In this document: positions 26,320 through 37,156 of the stretch, one piece after another | How the letters are laid out: every line of letters begins with the position of its first letter | Position numbering within the stretch: position 1 is the stretch's first letter | Assembly: GCF_900107505.1 (NCBI RefSeq) | Contig: NZ_FNQH01000003.1 | Location: 1 to 64,000 of the forward strand | Direction of reading: 5' to 3' | Length of the DNA stretch: 64,000 nucleotides | Source: Trichococcus collinsii | GTDB lineage: Bacteria; Bacillota; Bacilli; Lactobacillales; Aerococcaceae | The notes under the pieces: model-generated | The model's database searches: none | Told to the model about the DNA's origin: nothing | The model's input: the letters and a program-made list of their open reading frames with translations, nothing else | Position numbers and translations under genes: made by a program

Positions 26320-28221
26320 ATGAAAATCAATGACATCTTACTAAAAGAATTAATGATTATGGATTTGCAAGCAACAACTAAAGAGGGCGTTATCGATGAA
26401 ATGATTTCAGGTCTTTCCGCTAATGGCATCATCAATGATGCTGCAGTTTACAAAGAGGGCATTATGAAGCGCGAATCACAAACGTCCACTGGTTTGGGCG
26501 ATGGCATCGCAATGCCGCATGCCAAAAACAAAGCGGTCATCAAACCTGCTGTCGTTTTTGCAAAAAGTGCAGCCGGTGTGGACTATGCATCATTGGATGG
26601 TCAACCAGCACATTTGTTCTTCATGATCGCTGCTCCGGAAGGCGCAAATAATGTTCATTTGGAAGTTTTAGCGTCATTATCCCGTTTACTCATCAATCCT
26701 GATTTCACTGCATCATTGAAAAAAGCTCAGACTCCAGAAGAAGTTCAAGGGTTATTTGCGGCAGCAGAAGCTGCACGCGAAGCCAAAGAGCAAGCTGAAG
26801 CAGCAGCAAAGGCAGCTCCAGTAGCAGCAACCGAAACGAAGAGACCTTTCGTCATTGCAGTGACGGCTTGTCCTACAGGGATCGCACACACGTATATGGC
26901 TGAAGATTCATTGAAATTGATGGCTGAAAAAATGGGCGTAGATATCCGCGTTGAAACGAACGGCTCGGATGGCGTCAAGAACGCCTTGACAGCCGACGAA
27001 ATCCGCCGTGCTGATGGTGTCATCATAGCAGCTGACAAAAAAGTTGAGATGGCACGCTTCAACGGAAAACATGTTCTGCAAAGACCGGTAAGCGACGGCA
27101 TCAACAAAGCTGAAGAATTGATCACAAAAGCAATGCGTCAAGAAGCGCCGATCCTGAATGTAGAAGGCGATATATTCTCAGCCAGCGACAGCGATGAAAA
27201 ACAATCCATCATCGGAAGAGTATACAAAGACTTGATGAACGGTATTTCACACATGTTGCCGTTTGTTGTAGGTGGTGGTATCCTGATTGCGATCTCCTTC
27301 CTGTTCGAAACGTCATTCGGTGCAGATAGCCCGTTGTTTATTTCCTTCATGGCAATTGGTGGAGCAGCATTCAGCTTCCTGATTCCAATTTTGGCCGGTT
27401 ACATCGCAATGAGTATCGCAGATCGTCCGGGGTTGCTCCCAGGTATGGCAGGCGGTTACTTGGCTGTGCAAGCAAATGCCGGATTCCTGGGCGGGTTGAT
27501 CGCTGGTTTCTTGGCCGGTTACATCATGGTTTATCTGAAGAAAGCCTTTAAAGGCTTGCCTCGTACCTTGGATGGCATGAAGACAATTCTCTTGTACCCT
27601 GTGTTCGGTCTATTGATCACTGGTTTGTTAATGTATTTCTTGGTAGGTCCTGTCTTCTCTACAATCAATACAGCTATGATCACTTTCCTGGAAAACTTGG
27701 GTACGGGTAACGCGGTGCTATTGGGTGCTGTTCTTGGCGGCATGATGGCAATCGATATGGGTGGTCCATTCAACAAAGCAGCTTACGCCTTCTCAATCGG
27801 TATCTTTACGGATACTGGCGATGGTAGCTTAATGGCCGCTGTAATGGCTGGTGGTATGATTCCTCCATTGGCAATCGGTATCGCAACTTTGATTTTCAAA
27901 AACAAATTTACGGATATCGAACAAAAATCCGGGCTTTCCAACATTTTGTTGGGTCTTTCCTTCATCACTGAAGGTGCGATTCCGTTCGCTGCAGCAGATC
28001 CGATGCGCGTTATCGGCTCATCTATCGTTGGTTCAGCGATTGCGGGTGGTTTGACGCAGCTATGGGCCGTTTCGATCCCTGCACCACATGGTGGCTTGTT
28101 CGTAATCACATTGGCTAACCGTCCACTGATGTTCTTGCTGGCTTTGTTGATCGGTACAGCCGTTTCAGCATTGATGTTAGGTCTTTGGAAACAAGATAAG
28201 ACACAAGAAGTCGCAAAATAA
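26320..28221 (+). CDS. fruA: PTS fructose transporter subunit IIABC
   Basis: 633 aa in one chain. IIA domain residues about 1-145 with phosphorylated His67 in AMPHAKN. An Ala/Glu-rich linker follows. The IIB domain begins near 175 with Cys184 in CPTGIAHTYMAED. The membrane IIC domain runs from about 310 to the end with eight or more hydrophobic segments and the GGPFNKAAYAFS stretch. It imports fructose and phosphorylates it at C1. GAGGAG precedes the ATG, 18 bp after fruK. Confidence 0.95.
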   Translation: MKINDILLKELMIMDLQATTKEGVIDEMISGLSANGIINDAAVYKEGIMKRESQTSTGLGDGIAMPHAKNKAVIKPAVVFAKSAAGVDYASLDGQPAHLFFMIAAPEGANNVHLEVLASLSRLLINPDFTASLKKAQTPEEVQGLFAAAEAAREAKEQAEAAAKAAPVAATETKRPFVIAVTACPTGIAHTYMAEDSLKLMAEKMGVDIRVETNGSDGVKNALTADEIRRADGVIIAADKKVEMARFNGKHVLQRPVSDGINKAEELITKAMRQEAPILNVEGDIFSASDSDEKQSIIGRVYKDLMNGISHMLPFVVGGGILIAISFLFETSFGADSPLFISFMAIGGAAFSFLIPILAGYIAMSIADRPGLLPGMAGGYLAVQANAGFLGGLIAGFLAGYIMVYLKKAFKGLPRTLDGMKTILLYPVFGLLITGLLMYFLVGPVFSTINTAMITFLENLGTGNAVLLGAVLGGMMAIDMGGPFNKAAYAFSIGIFTDTGDGSLMAAVMAGGMIPPLAIGIATLIFKNKFTDIEQKSGLSNILLGLSFITEGAIPFAAADPMRVIGSSIVGSAIAGGLTQLWAVSIPAPHGGLFVITLANRPLMFLLALLIGTAVSALMLGLWKQDKTQEVAK

Positions 28222-28237
28222 ATTGAATCACTCATTT

Positions 28238-28277
28238 AGAGAACAGACAGGGTATCCCCTAGCTGTTCTCTTTTTTA
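28238..28277 (+). terminator. Terminator of the fru operon
   Basis: AGAGAACAG/CTGTTCTCT stem followed by TTTTTTATTG. Confidence 0.85.
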
Positions 28278-28366
28278 TTGTTCGGAAAATAAGTCGTATA
28301 AATGAAAAGGGTATGACAGATAAATGAGAATAATGTAAAAAAATGGGATGATTTTCATGGCAGATA

Positions 28367-28375
28367 TGCTATAAT
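28367..28375 (+). promoter_or_regulatory. Extended -10 promoter of argG
   Basis: TGCTATAAT, 85 bp before the argG ATG; no clear -35 and no confident ARG box. Confidence 0.5.
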
Positions 28376-28460
28376 GCATATTGTTAAATAAACGAAAATG
28401 TAGATATCAGTTCATGCATAAAAGCAACGGATATTGAAATCTGTATAAGGAGGTAAAAGC

Positions 28461-29720
28461 ATGGCAGCAAAGGAATCAATCAAAAAAGTGGTTTTGGCTT
28501 ACTCAGGTGGATTGGATACGTCCGTCATCATCCCTTGGTTAAAAGAAAATTACAACAACTGTGAAGTAATCGCCGTAGTAGGAGACGTAGGACAAGGTGA
28601 TGACTACAGCCGATTGGAAGAAAAAGCAATCAACTGTGGCGCATCGAAGTTGTATGTTGCAGACCTGAAGAAAGAGTTCGTTGAAGAATTTATTTGGCCG
28701 ACATTGCAAGCAGGCGCTAAGTACGAAGGACAATATTTATTGGGGACTTCTTTCGCTCGTCCGATCATTGCTAAAAGAATGGTAGAGATCGCGCACTTGG
28801 AGAATGCTGATGCAATCGTTCACGGGGCAACAGGGAAAGGGAACGACCAAGTCCGTTTTGAAGTCGGAATCAGAGAATTCGATCCGAACATCACGATAAT
28901 CGCTCCTTGGAGAGAATGGGAATTGACTTCCAGAGAAGATGAATTTGCGTATGCTGCTGCACATAACGTGCCGCTTCCGATTACATTGGAAACAAACTAC
29001 TCAAAAGATAAAAACTTGTGGCACCTGTCTCATGAGGGTCTTGATCTGGAAATGACAGCCAACGAGCCTGATTACGATAAAATCCTGGAGATGTGTGTGA
29101 CTCCTGAAAAAGCTCCGGACGAAGCGACCTATGTTACGCTGGAATTCAAAAAAGGTATACCGGTCAGCTTAAATGGTGAAGCTTTGGACGGCATCGCCCT
29201 GATCGAAAAATTGAACGTGATCGCAGGCGCGAACGGCGTCGGTATCATCGATATCGTGGAGAACCGCTTAGTCGGCATGAAATCAAGGGGCGTTTATGAA
29301 ACGCCAGCCGGAACTGTGCTGTATCATGCCCACGACAAATTGGAACAGCTTTGCCTGGATAAAGACACGTTCCAATACAAACAATTGCTGGCAAACAAAT
29401 ATGCGGAGCTTGTATACAACGGATTGTGGTATACACCATTACGCAAAGCGTTGGGTGCATTTGTGGATGAGACACAACAGAATGTCGAAGGTTTCGTGAA
29501 GATGAAACTTTACAAAGGCAACATCACTGATGCTGGCGTTGTCAGCGCGAAATCATTATACAGCGAAAGCTTCGCGACTTTCGAGAGCGACGATGTATAC
29601 AACCATACTGATGCAGCCGGCTTTATCCGTCTGTTCGGATTGCCTACATCCATCCGTGTCATGAAAGAGCAAGCTGAAGGTCAAGCGACACATGAAGAAT
29701 TGAAAGATCTTTTAAAATAA
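28461..29720 (+). CDS. argG: Argininosuccinate synthase
   Basis: 419 aa, family length about 400. It joins citrulline and aspartate with ATP hydrolysis. The PP-loop motif [10 protein letters not shown] at residues 13-22 and the block [14 protein letters not shown] are diagnostic, and LSHEGLDLE follows. AAGGAGG precedes the ATG. The usual partner argH, argininosuccinate lyase, is absent: the gene ends in its own terminator and an unrelated sugar transferase follows. Confidence 0.95.
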   Translation: MAAKESIKKVVLAYSGGLDTSVIIPWLKENYNNCEVIAVVGDVGQGDDYSRLEEKAINCGASKLYVADLKKEFVEEFIWPTLQAGAKYEGQYLLGTSFARPIIAKRMVEIAHLENADAIVHGATGKGNDQVRFEVGIREFDPNITIIAPWREWELTSREDEFAYAAAHNVPLPITLETNYSKDKNLWHLSHEGLDLEMTANEPDYDKILEMCVTPEKAPDEATYVTLEFKKGIPVSLNGEALDGIALIEKLNVIAGANGVGIIDIVENRLVGMKSRGVYETPAGTVLYHAHDKLEQLCLDKDTFQYKQLLANKYAELVYNGLWYTPLRKALGAFVDETQQNVEGFVKMKLYKGNITDAGVVSAKSLYSESFATFESDDVYNHTDAAGFIRLFGLPTSIRVMKEQAEGQATHEELKDLLK

Positions 29721-29760
29721 ACAACCGGTATTAGTGTCTCTCGACAACTAGCCCGCTCCG

Positions 29761-29806
29761 GAACGCCCTCATCAGGCAATAACTCCTGATGAGGGCGTTC
29801 TTTTTC
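29761..29806 (+). terminator. Terminator after argG
   Basis: Perfect 16-bp stem (29761-29776 with 29785-29800) and TTTTT tail. Confidence 0.92.
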
Positions 29807-29875
29807 GAAACCTTGGAGTATGATGACGTAAACATGCTCCCATCCGGGAATGGAGCAATATGACCTTGCCAAACT

Positions 29876-29904
29876 TTGATATCCCAAAAGAATAAACTAT
29901 GATA
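29876..29904 (+). promoter_or_regulatory. Promoter of the sugar transferase gene
   Basis: TTGATA (29876-29881), 17 bp, TATGAT (29899-29904); start codon 49 bp downstream. Confidence 0.6.
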
Positions 29905-29952
29905 AAATGAATGCATTCATATTATGCTAGTTTAAGGAGGAGGAGATTAAGC

Positions 29953-31347
29953 GTGAATCAAACAGGTGAATGGAATAAAGCTCGTAAAATTATCATCGGC
30001 ATCATTGATGTGCTGTTGTTCATCGGATCATTGCTGTTATCTTTTTATTTAAAATTCGGAAGAAATATACCATTGATAAACTTCGATGCCTTTCAGGGCA
30101 GCATTGTCTACGTCTCAGTGATTTTCATCATCGTCAATATCCTGTTCGGTACGTATATATTTTATAACAAATCGATCAGTGACTTCTTGTTCATCACGGT
30201 CATCGGACAATTCGTCCTTTCGTTGATTATCATGGCGCTGACTTTTGCCGGGCGATGGTTGGCATTCCCGCGATCGGTCATTCTGATCAACTTTTTTGTG
30301 GGAACAATCCTTTTGTTCTTGTTCCGCGTAATGGTTTTCAAAATGTATCAGAGCATGAGCGGAAGCAAACGGGTCATGATTGTCGGTATGGAAAAGGAAG
30401 TGTTTGCGGCAGTCGACAACTTCACGAATACAAAAAGCATCCGTCATGTCGTGACGCATGTCGTTCTATCGGATTATTACGAAAATGTTCTGCGGCATCT
30501 GGAAGAGATTGATATCGTCTACTTAGCGAGCCAGATCGAAGAATCTGAAAAACTCAAGATATACGATCTGTTGACGAGCAAAGAGAAGAAGATGTTCTTG
30601 AATACGAGTTTCGAGAATCTGATCATGGTCAATCCGAATATGATGAACATCGAGGACGAAAGCATCATCGAAGTTTCCCCGTTCCGTATCTCGGCAGAAG
30701 ATGGCCTTATGAAACGGATCATCGATATTGCGGTTGCGCTCATCGGTATCGTCATCACTTCGCCGATCATGGCAGTTACGGCTATCTTGGTGAAGAAAAG
30801 TTCCGAAGGTCCCGTGTTCTACAAGCAGACACGCATCACCAAAGACGGCAAGGAATTCGAAATCCTGAAGTTCCGTAGCATGGGTGTAACTGCTGAAAAG
30901 GATTCAGGCCCGGTTTTGGCCACGAGCAATGATATGCGCGTCACAAAAGTCGGCAAATATCTGCGCTCTTTGCGCATCGATGAGCTGCCGCAGTTGTTCA
31001 ATGTGTTGCTGGGCGATATGTCTTTGGTCGGTCCCCGGCCGGAACGTCCCTTCTTCGTTGATCAATTCAAGGAGTTGAATCCGCATTATTACCTGCGCCA
31101 CAACGTTCGTGCCGGTATTACAGGATATGCGCAAGTTTACGGGAAATACGCTTCCGACTTCAACAGCAAGCTGAACTTCGATCTGATCTACATCAAGAAA
31201 TATTCCTTGATACTGGATCTGAAGATCATGCTGCAGACCGTCAAAATCTTGTTTGATAAAGTATCATCCCGCGGAGTGGATGAAAGCGAACGAGAAATTC
31301 TGACCGAGCAAGAGATTGAAGCACGCGGCATCAGAGTCATTTATTAA
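29953..31347 (+). CDS. Polyprenyl-phosphate sugar phosphotransferase (WcaJ/CpsE-like)
   Basis: 464 aa from GTG 29953, preceded by AAGGAGGAGG; the ATG at 29911 overlaps the promoter start region and has no ribosome site. Four N-terminal membrane segments and a soluble middle domain precede a C-terminal bacterial sugar transferase domain (about residues 265-445). Motifs: MKRIIDIAVALIGIVITSPIM, the KFRSM stretch, LRIDELPQLFNVLLGDMSLVGPRP. This class moves a sugar-1-phosphate from its UDP-sugar to undecaprenyl phosphate and starts capsule or exopolysaccharide synthesis. No glycosyltransferase cluster accompanies it here. Confidence 0.88.
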   Translation: MNQTGEWNKARKIIIGIIDVLLFIGSLLLSFYLKFGRNIPLINFDAFQGSIVYVSVIFIIVNILFGTYIFYNKSISDFLFITVIGQFVLSLIIMALTFAGRWLAFPRSVILINFFVGTILLFLFRVMVFKMYQSMSGSKRVMIVGMEKEVFAAVDNFTNTKSIRHVVTHVVLSDYYENVLRHLEEIDIVYLASQIEESEKLKIYDLLTSKEKKMFLNTSFENLIMVNPNMMNIEDESIIEVSPFRISAEDGLMKRIIDIAVALIGIVITSPIMAVTAILVKKSSEGPVFYKQTRITKDGKEFEILKFRSMGVTAEKDSGPVLATSNDMRVTKVGKYLRSLRIDELPQLFNVLLGDMSLVGPRPERPFFVDQFKELNPHYYLRHNVRAGITGYAQVYGKYASDFNSKLNFDLIYIKKYSLILDLKIMLQTVKILFDKVSSRGVDESEREILTEQEIEARGIRVIY

Positions 31348-31414
31348 AACGAAAAGCAGGCTTGGACCGCTAGCCATCATTTGGAATAGCGAAGTTTCAT
31401 TACTGTAAAAAAAA

Positions 31415-31458
31415 CCATCCTACCGGGCTTTTTTCTGCCCGCCAGGATGGCTTTTTGT
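31415..31458 (+). terminator. Terminator after the sugar transferase gene
   Basis: CCATCCT/AGGATGG outer stem with CGGGC/GCCCG inside, followed by CTTTTTG. An A-run precedes it. Confidence 0.8.
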
Positions 31459-31481
31459 TTACACAGAAATGCCGGTTGTGT

Positions 31482-31510
31482 TTGCGGGAATGTTGGCTAA
31501 TCACTATAAT
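31482..31510 (+). promoter_or_regulatory. Promoter of pncB-nadE
   Basis: TTGCGG (31482-31487), 17 bp, TATAAT (31505-31510). This gives an untranslated leader of about 130 nt. Confidence 0.6.
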
Positions 31511-31645
31511 CAATCTGATGGATTTTGGACAAAAAAGCGGAAATGTAGAGGGAATTGCGTTACAATAGTTAAATAGAACACTTCCTTCTGCTGCACCGTG
31601 ACAGAATGCGGAGGCGTACGATCAAAGATGAAATGAGTGAGTTGG

Positions 31646-33130
31646 ATGAGTTTTGATTATAACGATGATAGTTTAGCTTTGCATACTGATTTGTACCAAA
31701 TTAACATGATGAAGACTTATTGGGATGAAGGCATTACCGAAAAACATGCAATTTTTGAACTATACTTCCGGAAGTATCCTTTCAATAATGGCTATGCAGT
31801 CTATGCGGGGCTTGAGCGCTTCGTTTCCTACATTCAGAATTTACGCTTTACGGATACGGACATCGCCTATTTGCGTGAGCATGTCGGCTACGAGGAAGGT
31901 TTTTTGGAGTATCTGAAAAATTTTCGTTTCTCAGGCACGATCCGTTCGGCTTTGGAGGGGGATCTCGTCTTCGCGAATGAACCGATTGTCCAAGTTGAAG
32001 GTCCGTTGGCGGAATGCCAATTGATCGAAACCGCCTTATTGAATGTCGTCAATTTCCAAACGCTGATAGCGACAAAAGCTGCACGTCTGCGCTATGTCTG
32101 CGATGATGAGCCGTTGATGGAATTCGGTTCCAGAAGAGCGCAGGAAATGGATGCCGCCATCTGGGGCACACGCGCAGCCTACATCGCGGGATTCAATGCC
32201 ACGAGCAATGTCCGAGCTGCTAAACTGTTCGGCATTCCGGCTTCGGGTACCCATGCCCATTCGATGGTGCAAGTTTATCGCAATGATTATGATGCCTTCA
32301 TGGCTTATGCGCGTTCCCACAAGGATTGTGTATTCTTGGTGGATACGTATGATACGTTGAAATCGGGCGTGCCGAATGCCATCAAAGTGGCGAAGGAAAT
32401 GGGAGATAAAATCAACTTCAACGGCGTACGCATAGATAGCGGGGATATGGCCTACATTTCCAAAAAAGTTCGTCAGCAATTGGACGAAGCAGGATTTACC
32501 GATGCGAAAATCTACGCATCGAACGACTTGGATGAATTGACCATCTTGAACCTGAAGATGCAAGGCGCAAAAATAGATGTCTGGGGTGTCGGCACCAAGC
32601 TGATTACCGCTTATGACCAACCCGCGCTTGGAGCGGTCTATAAATTAGTTTCCATAGCGGATGAGAGCGGCAAAATGGTGGACACGATGAAGATCTCCAG
32701 CAACGCCGAAAAAGTTTCCACACCGGGCAAGAAACAAGTATGGCGGATCACCCGCAAGCGTGACGGCAAGTCGGAAGGGGACTACATTGCGCTTTGGGAA
32801 GAAAAGCCCGATCAAGAGGCGGAACTGTATATGTTCCATCCCGTCTTCACATACATCAATAAGACCATCACAGACTTTGAGGCGCGTCCCGTTCTCCAGG
32901 ATATCATCGTGGATGGTGAAGTGGTTTATGAATTGCCTTCGCTCCAAGAAGTAAAAGCCTTCTCGGAAGCGCAGATGAGCGGTTTATGGGATGAATACAA
33001 ACGAATCCTGAATCCGGAAGACTATCCGGTCGACTTGTCACAGAAGACGTACGATCACAAGATGTCCACCATCAAAGCCATCAAGAAGCAAATCAAGGAA
33101 GAAGCGTCATTATTGGAAAGCACTAAATAA
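31646..33130 (+). CDS. pncB: Nicotinate phosphoribosyltransferase
   Basis: 494 aa from ATG 31646. The ribosome site is weak (GAGTGAG 4 nt upstream), and GTG 31637 is possible but homologues begin like [21 protein letters not shown]. It converts nicotinate and PRPP to nicotinate mononucleotide. The active-site region [19 protein letters not shown] and the GTHAHSMVQ histidine motif are complete. nadE follows 29 bp downstream. A strong GGAGG at 31610-31614 precedes a two-codon ATG-AAA-TGA at 31628, which overlaps nothing useful and is probably chance. Confidence 0.93.
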   Translation: MSFDYNDDSLALHTDLYQINMMKTYWDEGITEKHAIFELYFRKYPFNNGYAVYAGLERFVSYIQNLRFTDTDIAYLREHVGYEEGFLEYLKNFRFSGTIRSALEGDLVFANEPIVQVEGPLAECQLIETALLNVVNFQTLIATKAARLRYVCDDEPLMEFGSRRAQEMDAAIWGTRAAYIAGFNATSNVRAAKLFGIPASGTHAHSMVQVYRNDYDAFMAYARSHKDCVFLVDTYDTLKSGVPNAIKVAKEMGDKINFNGVRIDSGDMAYISKKVRQQLDEAGFTDAKIYASNDLDELTILNLKMQGAKIDVWGVGTKLITAYDQPALGAVYKLVSIADESGKMVDTMKISSNAEKVSTPGKKQVWRITRKRDGKSEGDYIALWEEKPDQEAELYMFHPVFTYINKTITDFEARPVLQDIIVDGEVVYELPSLQEVKAFSEAQMSGLWDEYKRILNPEDYPVDLSQKTYDHKMSTIKAIKKQIKEEASLLESTK

Positions 33131-33159
33131 CCAATCAAATCAATCAAGGGGGAATAGGT

Positions 33160-33993
33160 ATGCGTCCATTACAAAAAGAAATTATTGCTGCATTAAGAGT
33201 GAAACCGGAAATCGATCCAAAAGAGGAAATCCGCATCAGCATCGATTTCATGAAAGATTATTTGGCGGCACACCCATTTTTGAAGGCATTCGTTTTAGGT
33301 ATCAGTGGAGGACAAGACTCCACTTTGACCGGGCGGTTAGCCCAGTTGGCGATCCAGGAAATGCGCGACGAGACAGGCGATGACAGTTACCAATTTATTG
33401 CTGTGCGCCTTCCATACGGCATTCAATTTGATGAGCACGATGCTCAGGCTGCACTTGCCTTCATTTTGCCGGACCAAAAATTAGTCGTGAATATCAAAGA
33501 AATGGCTGATGCTGCACTCGATGCGCTTGAAGAAGCCGGCCTAACCATCACCGACTTCAACAAAGGAAACATCAAAGCACGTCAACGCATGATCGTTCAG
33601 TTCGCGATAGCGGGAGACAGCAGTGGAGCCGTTTTGGGGACTGACCATGCGGCAGAATCCGTGACCGGCTTCTTCACAAAATTCGGGGATGGCGCAGCCG
33701 ACTTATTGCCGATTTGGCGCTTGAACAAACGTCAAGGGCGCCAATTACTGAAAGAATTGGGCGCACCGGCAGAGCTCTACGAAAAAGTTCCGACAGCGGA
33801 CTTGGAAGAAAATCGTCCTGCATTGCCTGATGAGGTGGCTTTGGGAGTGACGTACGAGATGATCGACGCTTATCTGGAAGGCAAGGAAATACCGGAAAAG
33901 GACGCTGAAGTCATCGAAGGCTGGTATACGAAGACCGAGCATAAACGTCACTTGCCGATTACGGTCTATGACAGTTTTTGGAAAGAAGCCTAA
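33160..33993 (+). CDS. nadE: NH3-dependent NAD+ synthetase
   Basis: 277 aa, length of the ammonia-dependent form without the glutaminase domain. The ATP-pyrophosphatase loop [16 protein letters not shown] is near residue 47, and [25 protein letters not shown] is the family signature. It amidates nicotinate adenine dinucleotide to NAD. It is second in the pncB-nadE unit, a nicotinate salvage pair. The nadD step is not encoded here. Confidence 0.96.
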   Translation: MRPLQKEIIAALRVKPEIDPKEEIRISIDFMKDYLAAHPFLKAFVLGISGGQDSTLTGRLAQLAIQEMRDETGDDSYQFIAVRLPYGIQFDEHDAQAALAFILPDQKLVVNIKEMADAALDALEEAGLTITDFNKGNIKARQRMIVQFAIAGDSSGAVLGTDHAAESVTGFFTKFGDGAADLLPIWRLNKRQGRQLLKELGAPAELYEKVPTADLEENRPALPDEVALGVTYEMIDAYLEGKEIPEKDAEVIEGWYTKTEHKRHLPITVYDSFWKEA

Positions 33994-34018
33994 TCTGTTC
34001 AGATAGTGGGGTTGTGCA

Positions 34019-35902
34019 GTGAAAATCAGCGAAAAATTTAAAATGATGAAAGAAAATCAAGAGCTGCAATGCAAGAGCAGGGGACGCCTCCTGCTCTTGC
34101 ATTGCTTCAGCTTGTTGGCGACCGTATTCGTGGTCCATCTCTTTCTTCAATGGACCCAAAATGATCTGGATGCCGGAATGGTCGTGAATTTTGTATTTGC
34201 TTGGCACACCGAGAAGTTCCTGATCAGTACGGGCGTATTAGTGACGCTGGGGCTATGGATTTGGGCGTTGGTAGGGAATATCCGCTTGGCGAATGCATTG
34301 TTGTTGCTGGCGGGAGGAATCCTTGGGATGGCGACCTATGAAAAAATGCTGCAGCGCAACGAGCCCGTTTATCCGAGTGATTTGAAGATGCTGACGGAAG
34401 CCACTTTCCTTTTGGAAATGCTGAATGGACCGACCTTGGCGGTACTGATTTTTGCACTAATGGCATTGCTGGCATTCGGATTTTTTTCCTTGCGCAGATC
34501 TCAAACAACCGTGAAGTTGGGATGGAAGTCACGCGTGCTTATGTTCGTTGCAACAAGTTTGGCACTCGGCTATGCAGGCCAGTTCCAGCAGGAAGGCAAT
34601 CTGCTCAAGAAAGCCTATGACAGAACGGCTTATTGGATTCCATACAGCCAACAAATGAATTACTACAACACCGGATTTGTGGCTGGCTTCCTTTACAATC
34701 TATCGGCTGCACCGATGGAGATGCCGGCGGATTATTCACAGGAAAAAATCGATGAGTTGAAGGTAATCTATCAGCAATTTGCTGACGAAATCAACGCAGA
34801 AAGAACAGCAGTGTTGCCCGAAACGAATGTCATCTACATCATGAATGAAAGTTTTGCGGACCCGCTCGAGTTGGAAGGATTGGATCTGCGAAGTGATCCG
34901 ATTCCGTTCACGAGAGCCTTGATGGATAAAAGCTACAGCGGCGAGCTGTTGTCCCAAGGATATGGTGGCGGAACCGCCAATATCGAATTTGAGGCTTTGA
35001 CGGGATTTTCGATGGAGCCGTTCGCCGCGAACATCACGACACCGTATACGCAATTCCTGTCCTCCCAAGCCGATTTCCCATCAGTCGTGTCCCGTTTGGA
35101 AGAGGCTGGCTTCCGTACCACAGCCATCCATCCCTACAATACGACCATGTACAAACGGCTTGAGAACTATGAGACTTTGGGGTTTGATTCCTTCCTCTAC
35201 GAGGATACGATGACGCATACGGACAAGTTGGATACCAATCCGTACATTTCGGATGCAGCGGCGTATGCTGAAATAACAGCTATCCTGAAAGCTAGTGAGG
35301 AAAAAGATTTTATCCATTTGGTGACGATGCAGAACCATACCCCTTACCAAGACAAATATACGGTTACCCCCTCTGCAGCGGAAACCGGTGTAGCCAGCCA
35401 GACGATCCGGAATTATCTGCAGGATCTGAAGTACAGCGATCAAGCGTTGGCCGCTCTGTTGGCCGCTCTTCAGGAGTGGGACGAGCCGACTGTCGTTGTG
35501 TTTTGGGGGGATCATTGGCCCAGCGTTTTCGGCGAGGATCTTTATGCGCTGAACACGATCCAAAATATGCATGAAACGCCTATGTTCATCTACAGCAACA
35601 CGGAAGAGGTCCAAAAGGATCTGGGGGTCACCAGTCCCATCTATTTCTTCCCGGAAGTGCTGGAACTGAGCGGCAGCCGCGTCACCGCCTTTGAAGCCCT
35701 GTTGATGGCGCTTCAGGAACAGGTGCCGGCTTTCGAAAAAACGCTGTATGTGGATGGCGATACCGGTGAATATGTCTCGAGCCGAGAGGGACTGTCCGAG
35801 CAGGCAAGGAGTCTGTTGGCGGATTATGACCTGATCCAGTACGATACGACCACCGGAAACCGGTACGCAGAATCAAACGGTTTTTTCCGAATAATCGACT
35901 GA
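34019..35902 (+). CDS. LTA-synthase-family phosphoglycerol transferase/sulfatase
   Basis: 627 aa, GTG start. About five N-terminal membrane segments (near 24-45, 70-106, 137-157, 172-188) precede an extracellular sulfatase-fold domain from about 268. LtaS-type catalytic residues can be read: metal ligand Glu277 (MNESF), nucleophile Thr319 (GGGTANIEFEALTG) and the Asp-His pair in FWGDHWP. Such enzymes polymerise or transfer glycerol phosphate onto cell-envelope polymers. Whether it makes lipoteichoic acid or decorates another glycan cannot be decided. It lies 25 bp after nadE and about 100 bp before the TagO-type gene. Confidence 0.85.
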   Translation: MKISEKFKMMKENQELQCKSRGRLLLLHCFSLLATVFVVHLFLQWTQNDLDAGMVVNFVFAWHTEKFLISTGVLVTLGLWIWALVGNIRLANALLLLAGGILGMATYEKMLQRNEPVYPSDLKMLTEATFLLEMLNGPTLAVLIFALMALLAFGFFSLRRSQTTVKLGWKSRVLMFVATSLALGYAGQFQQEGNLLKKAYDRTAYWIPYSQQMNYYNTGFVAGFLYNLSAAPMEMPADYSQEKIDELKVIYQQFADEINAERTAVLPETNVIYIMNESFADPLELEGLDLRSDPIPFTRALMDKSYSGELLSQGYGGGTANIEFEALTGFSMEPFAANITTPYTQFLSSQADFPSVVSRLEEAGFRTTAIHPYNTTMYKRLENYETLGFDSFLYEDTMTHTDKLDTNPYISDAAAYAEITAILKASEEKDFIHLVTMQNHTPYQDKYTVTPSAAETGVASQTIRNYLQDLKYSDQALAALLAALQEWDEPTVVVFWGDHWPSVFGEDLYALNTIQNMHETPMFIYSNTEEVQKDLGVTSPIYFFPEVLELSGSRVTAFEALLMALQEQVPAFEKTLYVDGDTGEYVSSREGLSEQARSLLADYDLIQYDTTTGNRYAESNGFFRIID

Positions 35903-36001
35903 AACAAGGTGCGCAGGCTGGCGCCTTTTGCGGGAGTTGATTTGCAAGTGGGGCCGGAATCGCCTATGATTAAGGAAATACAGGGTGAAAGGAGGGATCC
36001 G

Positions 36002-37099
36002 GTGAGTTTCTTTATACGTTTTATGCTTCTTTTCGGTGCGACGATTCTGGCGAGTATGCTGTTCACCTATCTTTTCCGTGCGGCAGCGAGACGGTTCCGT
36101 TGGACGGATAAGCCATCCGAAGCGAAAGTGCATATCAAGGAGACGCCGACGATGGGGGGCGTGGCCATATTCTTGGCTTATTGGGGTGCCTTCTTCATTG
36201 GGGTCCCTCTGAGTAATCGCTCGGGTTTTGCGGGCATCATGTTTTTGAGCTCGCTGATCATCCTTGTGACGGGGATCATCGATGATTCCTATGATCTAAG
36301 GCCTTGGCAAAAAATGATTGGCATCCTTACTGCGGCAAACGTGCTCTATTTCTTTACCGGCATCAAAATAGACAGCCTGACGCTGGATTATTTCGGAACG
36401 ATCGAATTCCATGAAGCGGGTTACTTTGTGATGATGCTGTGGATTGTGGTCATCACGAATGCGGTGAATCTGATGGATGGGCTGGATGGCTTAGCGACAG
36501 GCACTTCGATCATATCCCTCTCGACAATGGGCTTCGTCAGCTATTTCTTCACCGACTATATGGATGTGGCCACTGTTGTCATGATTTTCCTTTTGGTTGC
36601 GAGCTTGCTGGGCTTTTTGCCTTTCAACTTCTACCCGTCCTCCATTTTCTTGGGGGATACAGGCTCCTTGTTCGTAGGATTTATGATTGCGGTGCTGTCC
36701 TTGTACGGCCTGAAACATGCCACCTTCGTATCGCTGCTGATACCGGTAGCCATTCTAGGGGTTCCGTTGACAGACACGATTGCCGCTGTCCTTCGCCGAA
36801 CCTTGCATAAGCGTTCCATCAGCGCGAAGGATAAAAGCCACCTGCACCACCGGTTGCTGCGGCTGGGCTTTACGCACCGACAGACCGTTTTGGTCATTTA
36901 TGCATTGGCAATCATCTTTTCTTTGACTGCCATCCTGTTCCCGATTTCTTCTTTCTGGGGAACAGTAGTTTTGGGGGTTGGGCTTATTTTCGGCGTGATG
37001 TTATTCATCGCCTCCTTCAATTTGTTGGACAATAATCGTTCCAAGTTGCGTAAGACTTTGTATCGCCTTTTAAGGGAAAAAGATGACAAAAACAAATGA
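36002..37099 (+). CDS. tagO: Undecaprenyl-phosphate N-acetylglucosaminyl 1-phosphate transferase (TagO/WecA-type)
   Basis: 365 aa from GTG 36002, with GGAGG 6 nt upstream; the longer frame to 35909 has no start signal. About ten membrane segments. MraY/WecA family motifs: KPSEAKVHIKETPTMGG, IDDSYDLRPWQKM, NLMDGLDGLATG, FLGDTGSLFVGF and the cytoplasmic loop KDKSHLHHRLLRLG. The HLHH-R motif marks the WecA/TagO branch. It starts wall teichoic acid or similar polymer synthesis on undecaprenyl phosphate. Confidence 0.92.
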   Translation: MSFFIRFMLLFGATILASMLFTYLFRAAARRFRWTDKPSEAKVHIKETPTMGGVAIFLAYWGAFFIGVPLSNRSGFAGIMFLSSLIILVTGIIDDSYDLRPWQKMIGILTAANVLYFFTGIKIDSLTLDYFGTIEFHEAGYFVMMLWIVVITNAVNLMDGLDGLATGTSIISLSTMGFVSYFFTDYMDVATVVMIFLLVASLLGFLPFNFYPSSIFLGDTGSLFVGFMIAVLSLYGLKHATFVSLLIPVAILGVPLTDTIAAVLRRTLHKRSISAKDKSHLHHRLLRLGFTHRQTVLVIYALAIIFSLTAILFPISSFWGTVVLGVGLIFGVMLFIASFNLLDNNRSKLRKTLYRLLREKDDKNK

Positions 37100-37147
37100 A
37101 CAAGCCATGAAAGCCAAATCGGCTATCACGCGCTTGTTCATTTTTTT
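37094..37147. terminator. Terminator between tagO and yigZ
   Basis: AAATGAACAAGC and GCTTGTTCATTT with T7 downstream. The tagO stop codon lies inside the left arm. Convergent genes probably share it. Confidence 0.85.
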
Positions 37148-37156
37148 ATTCAGGAT

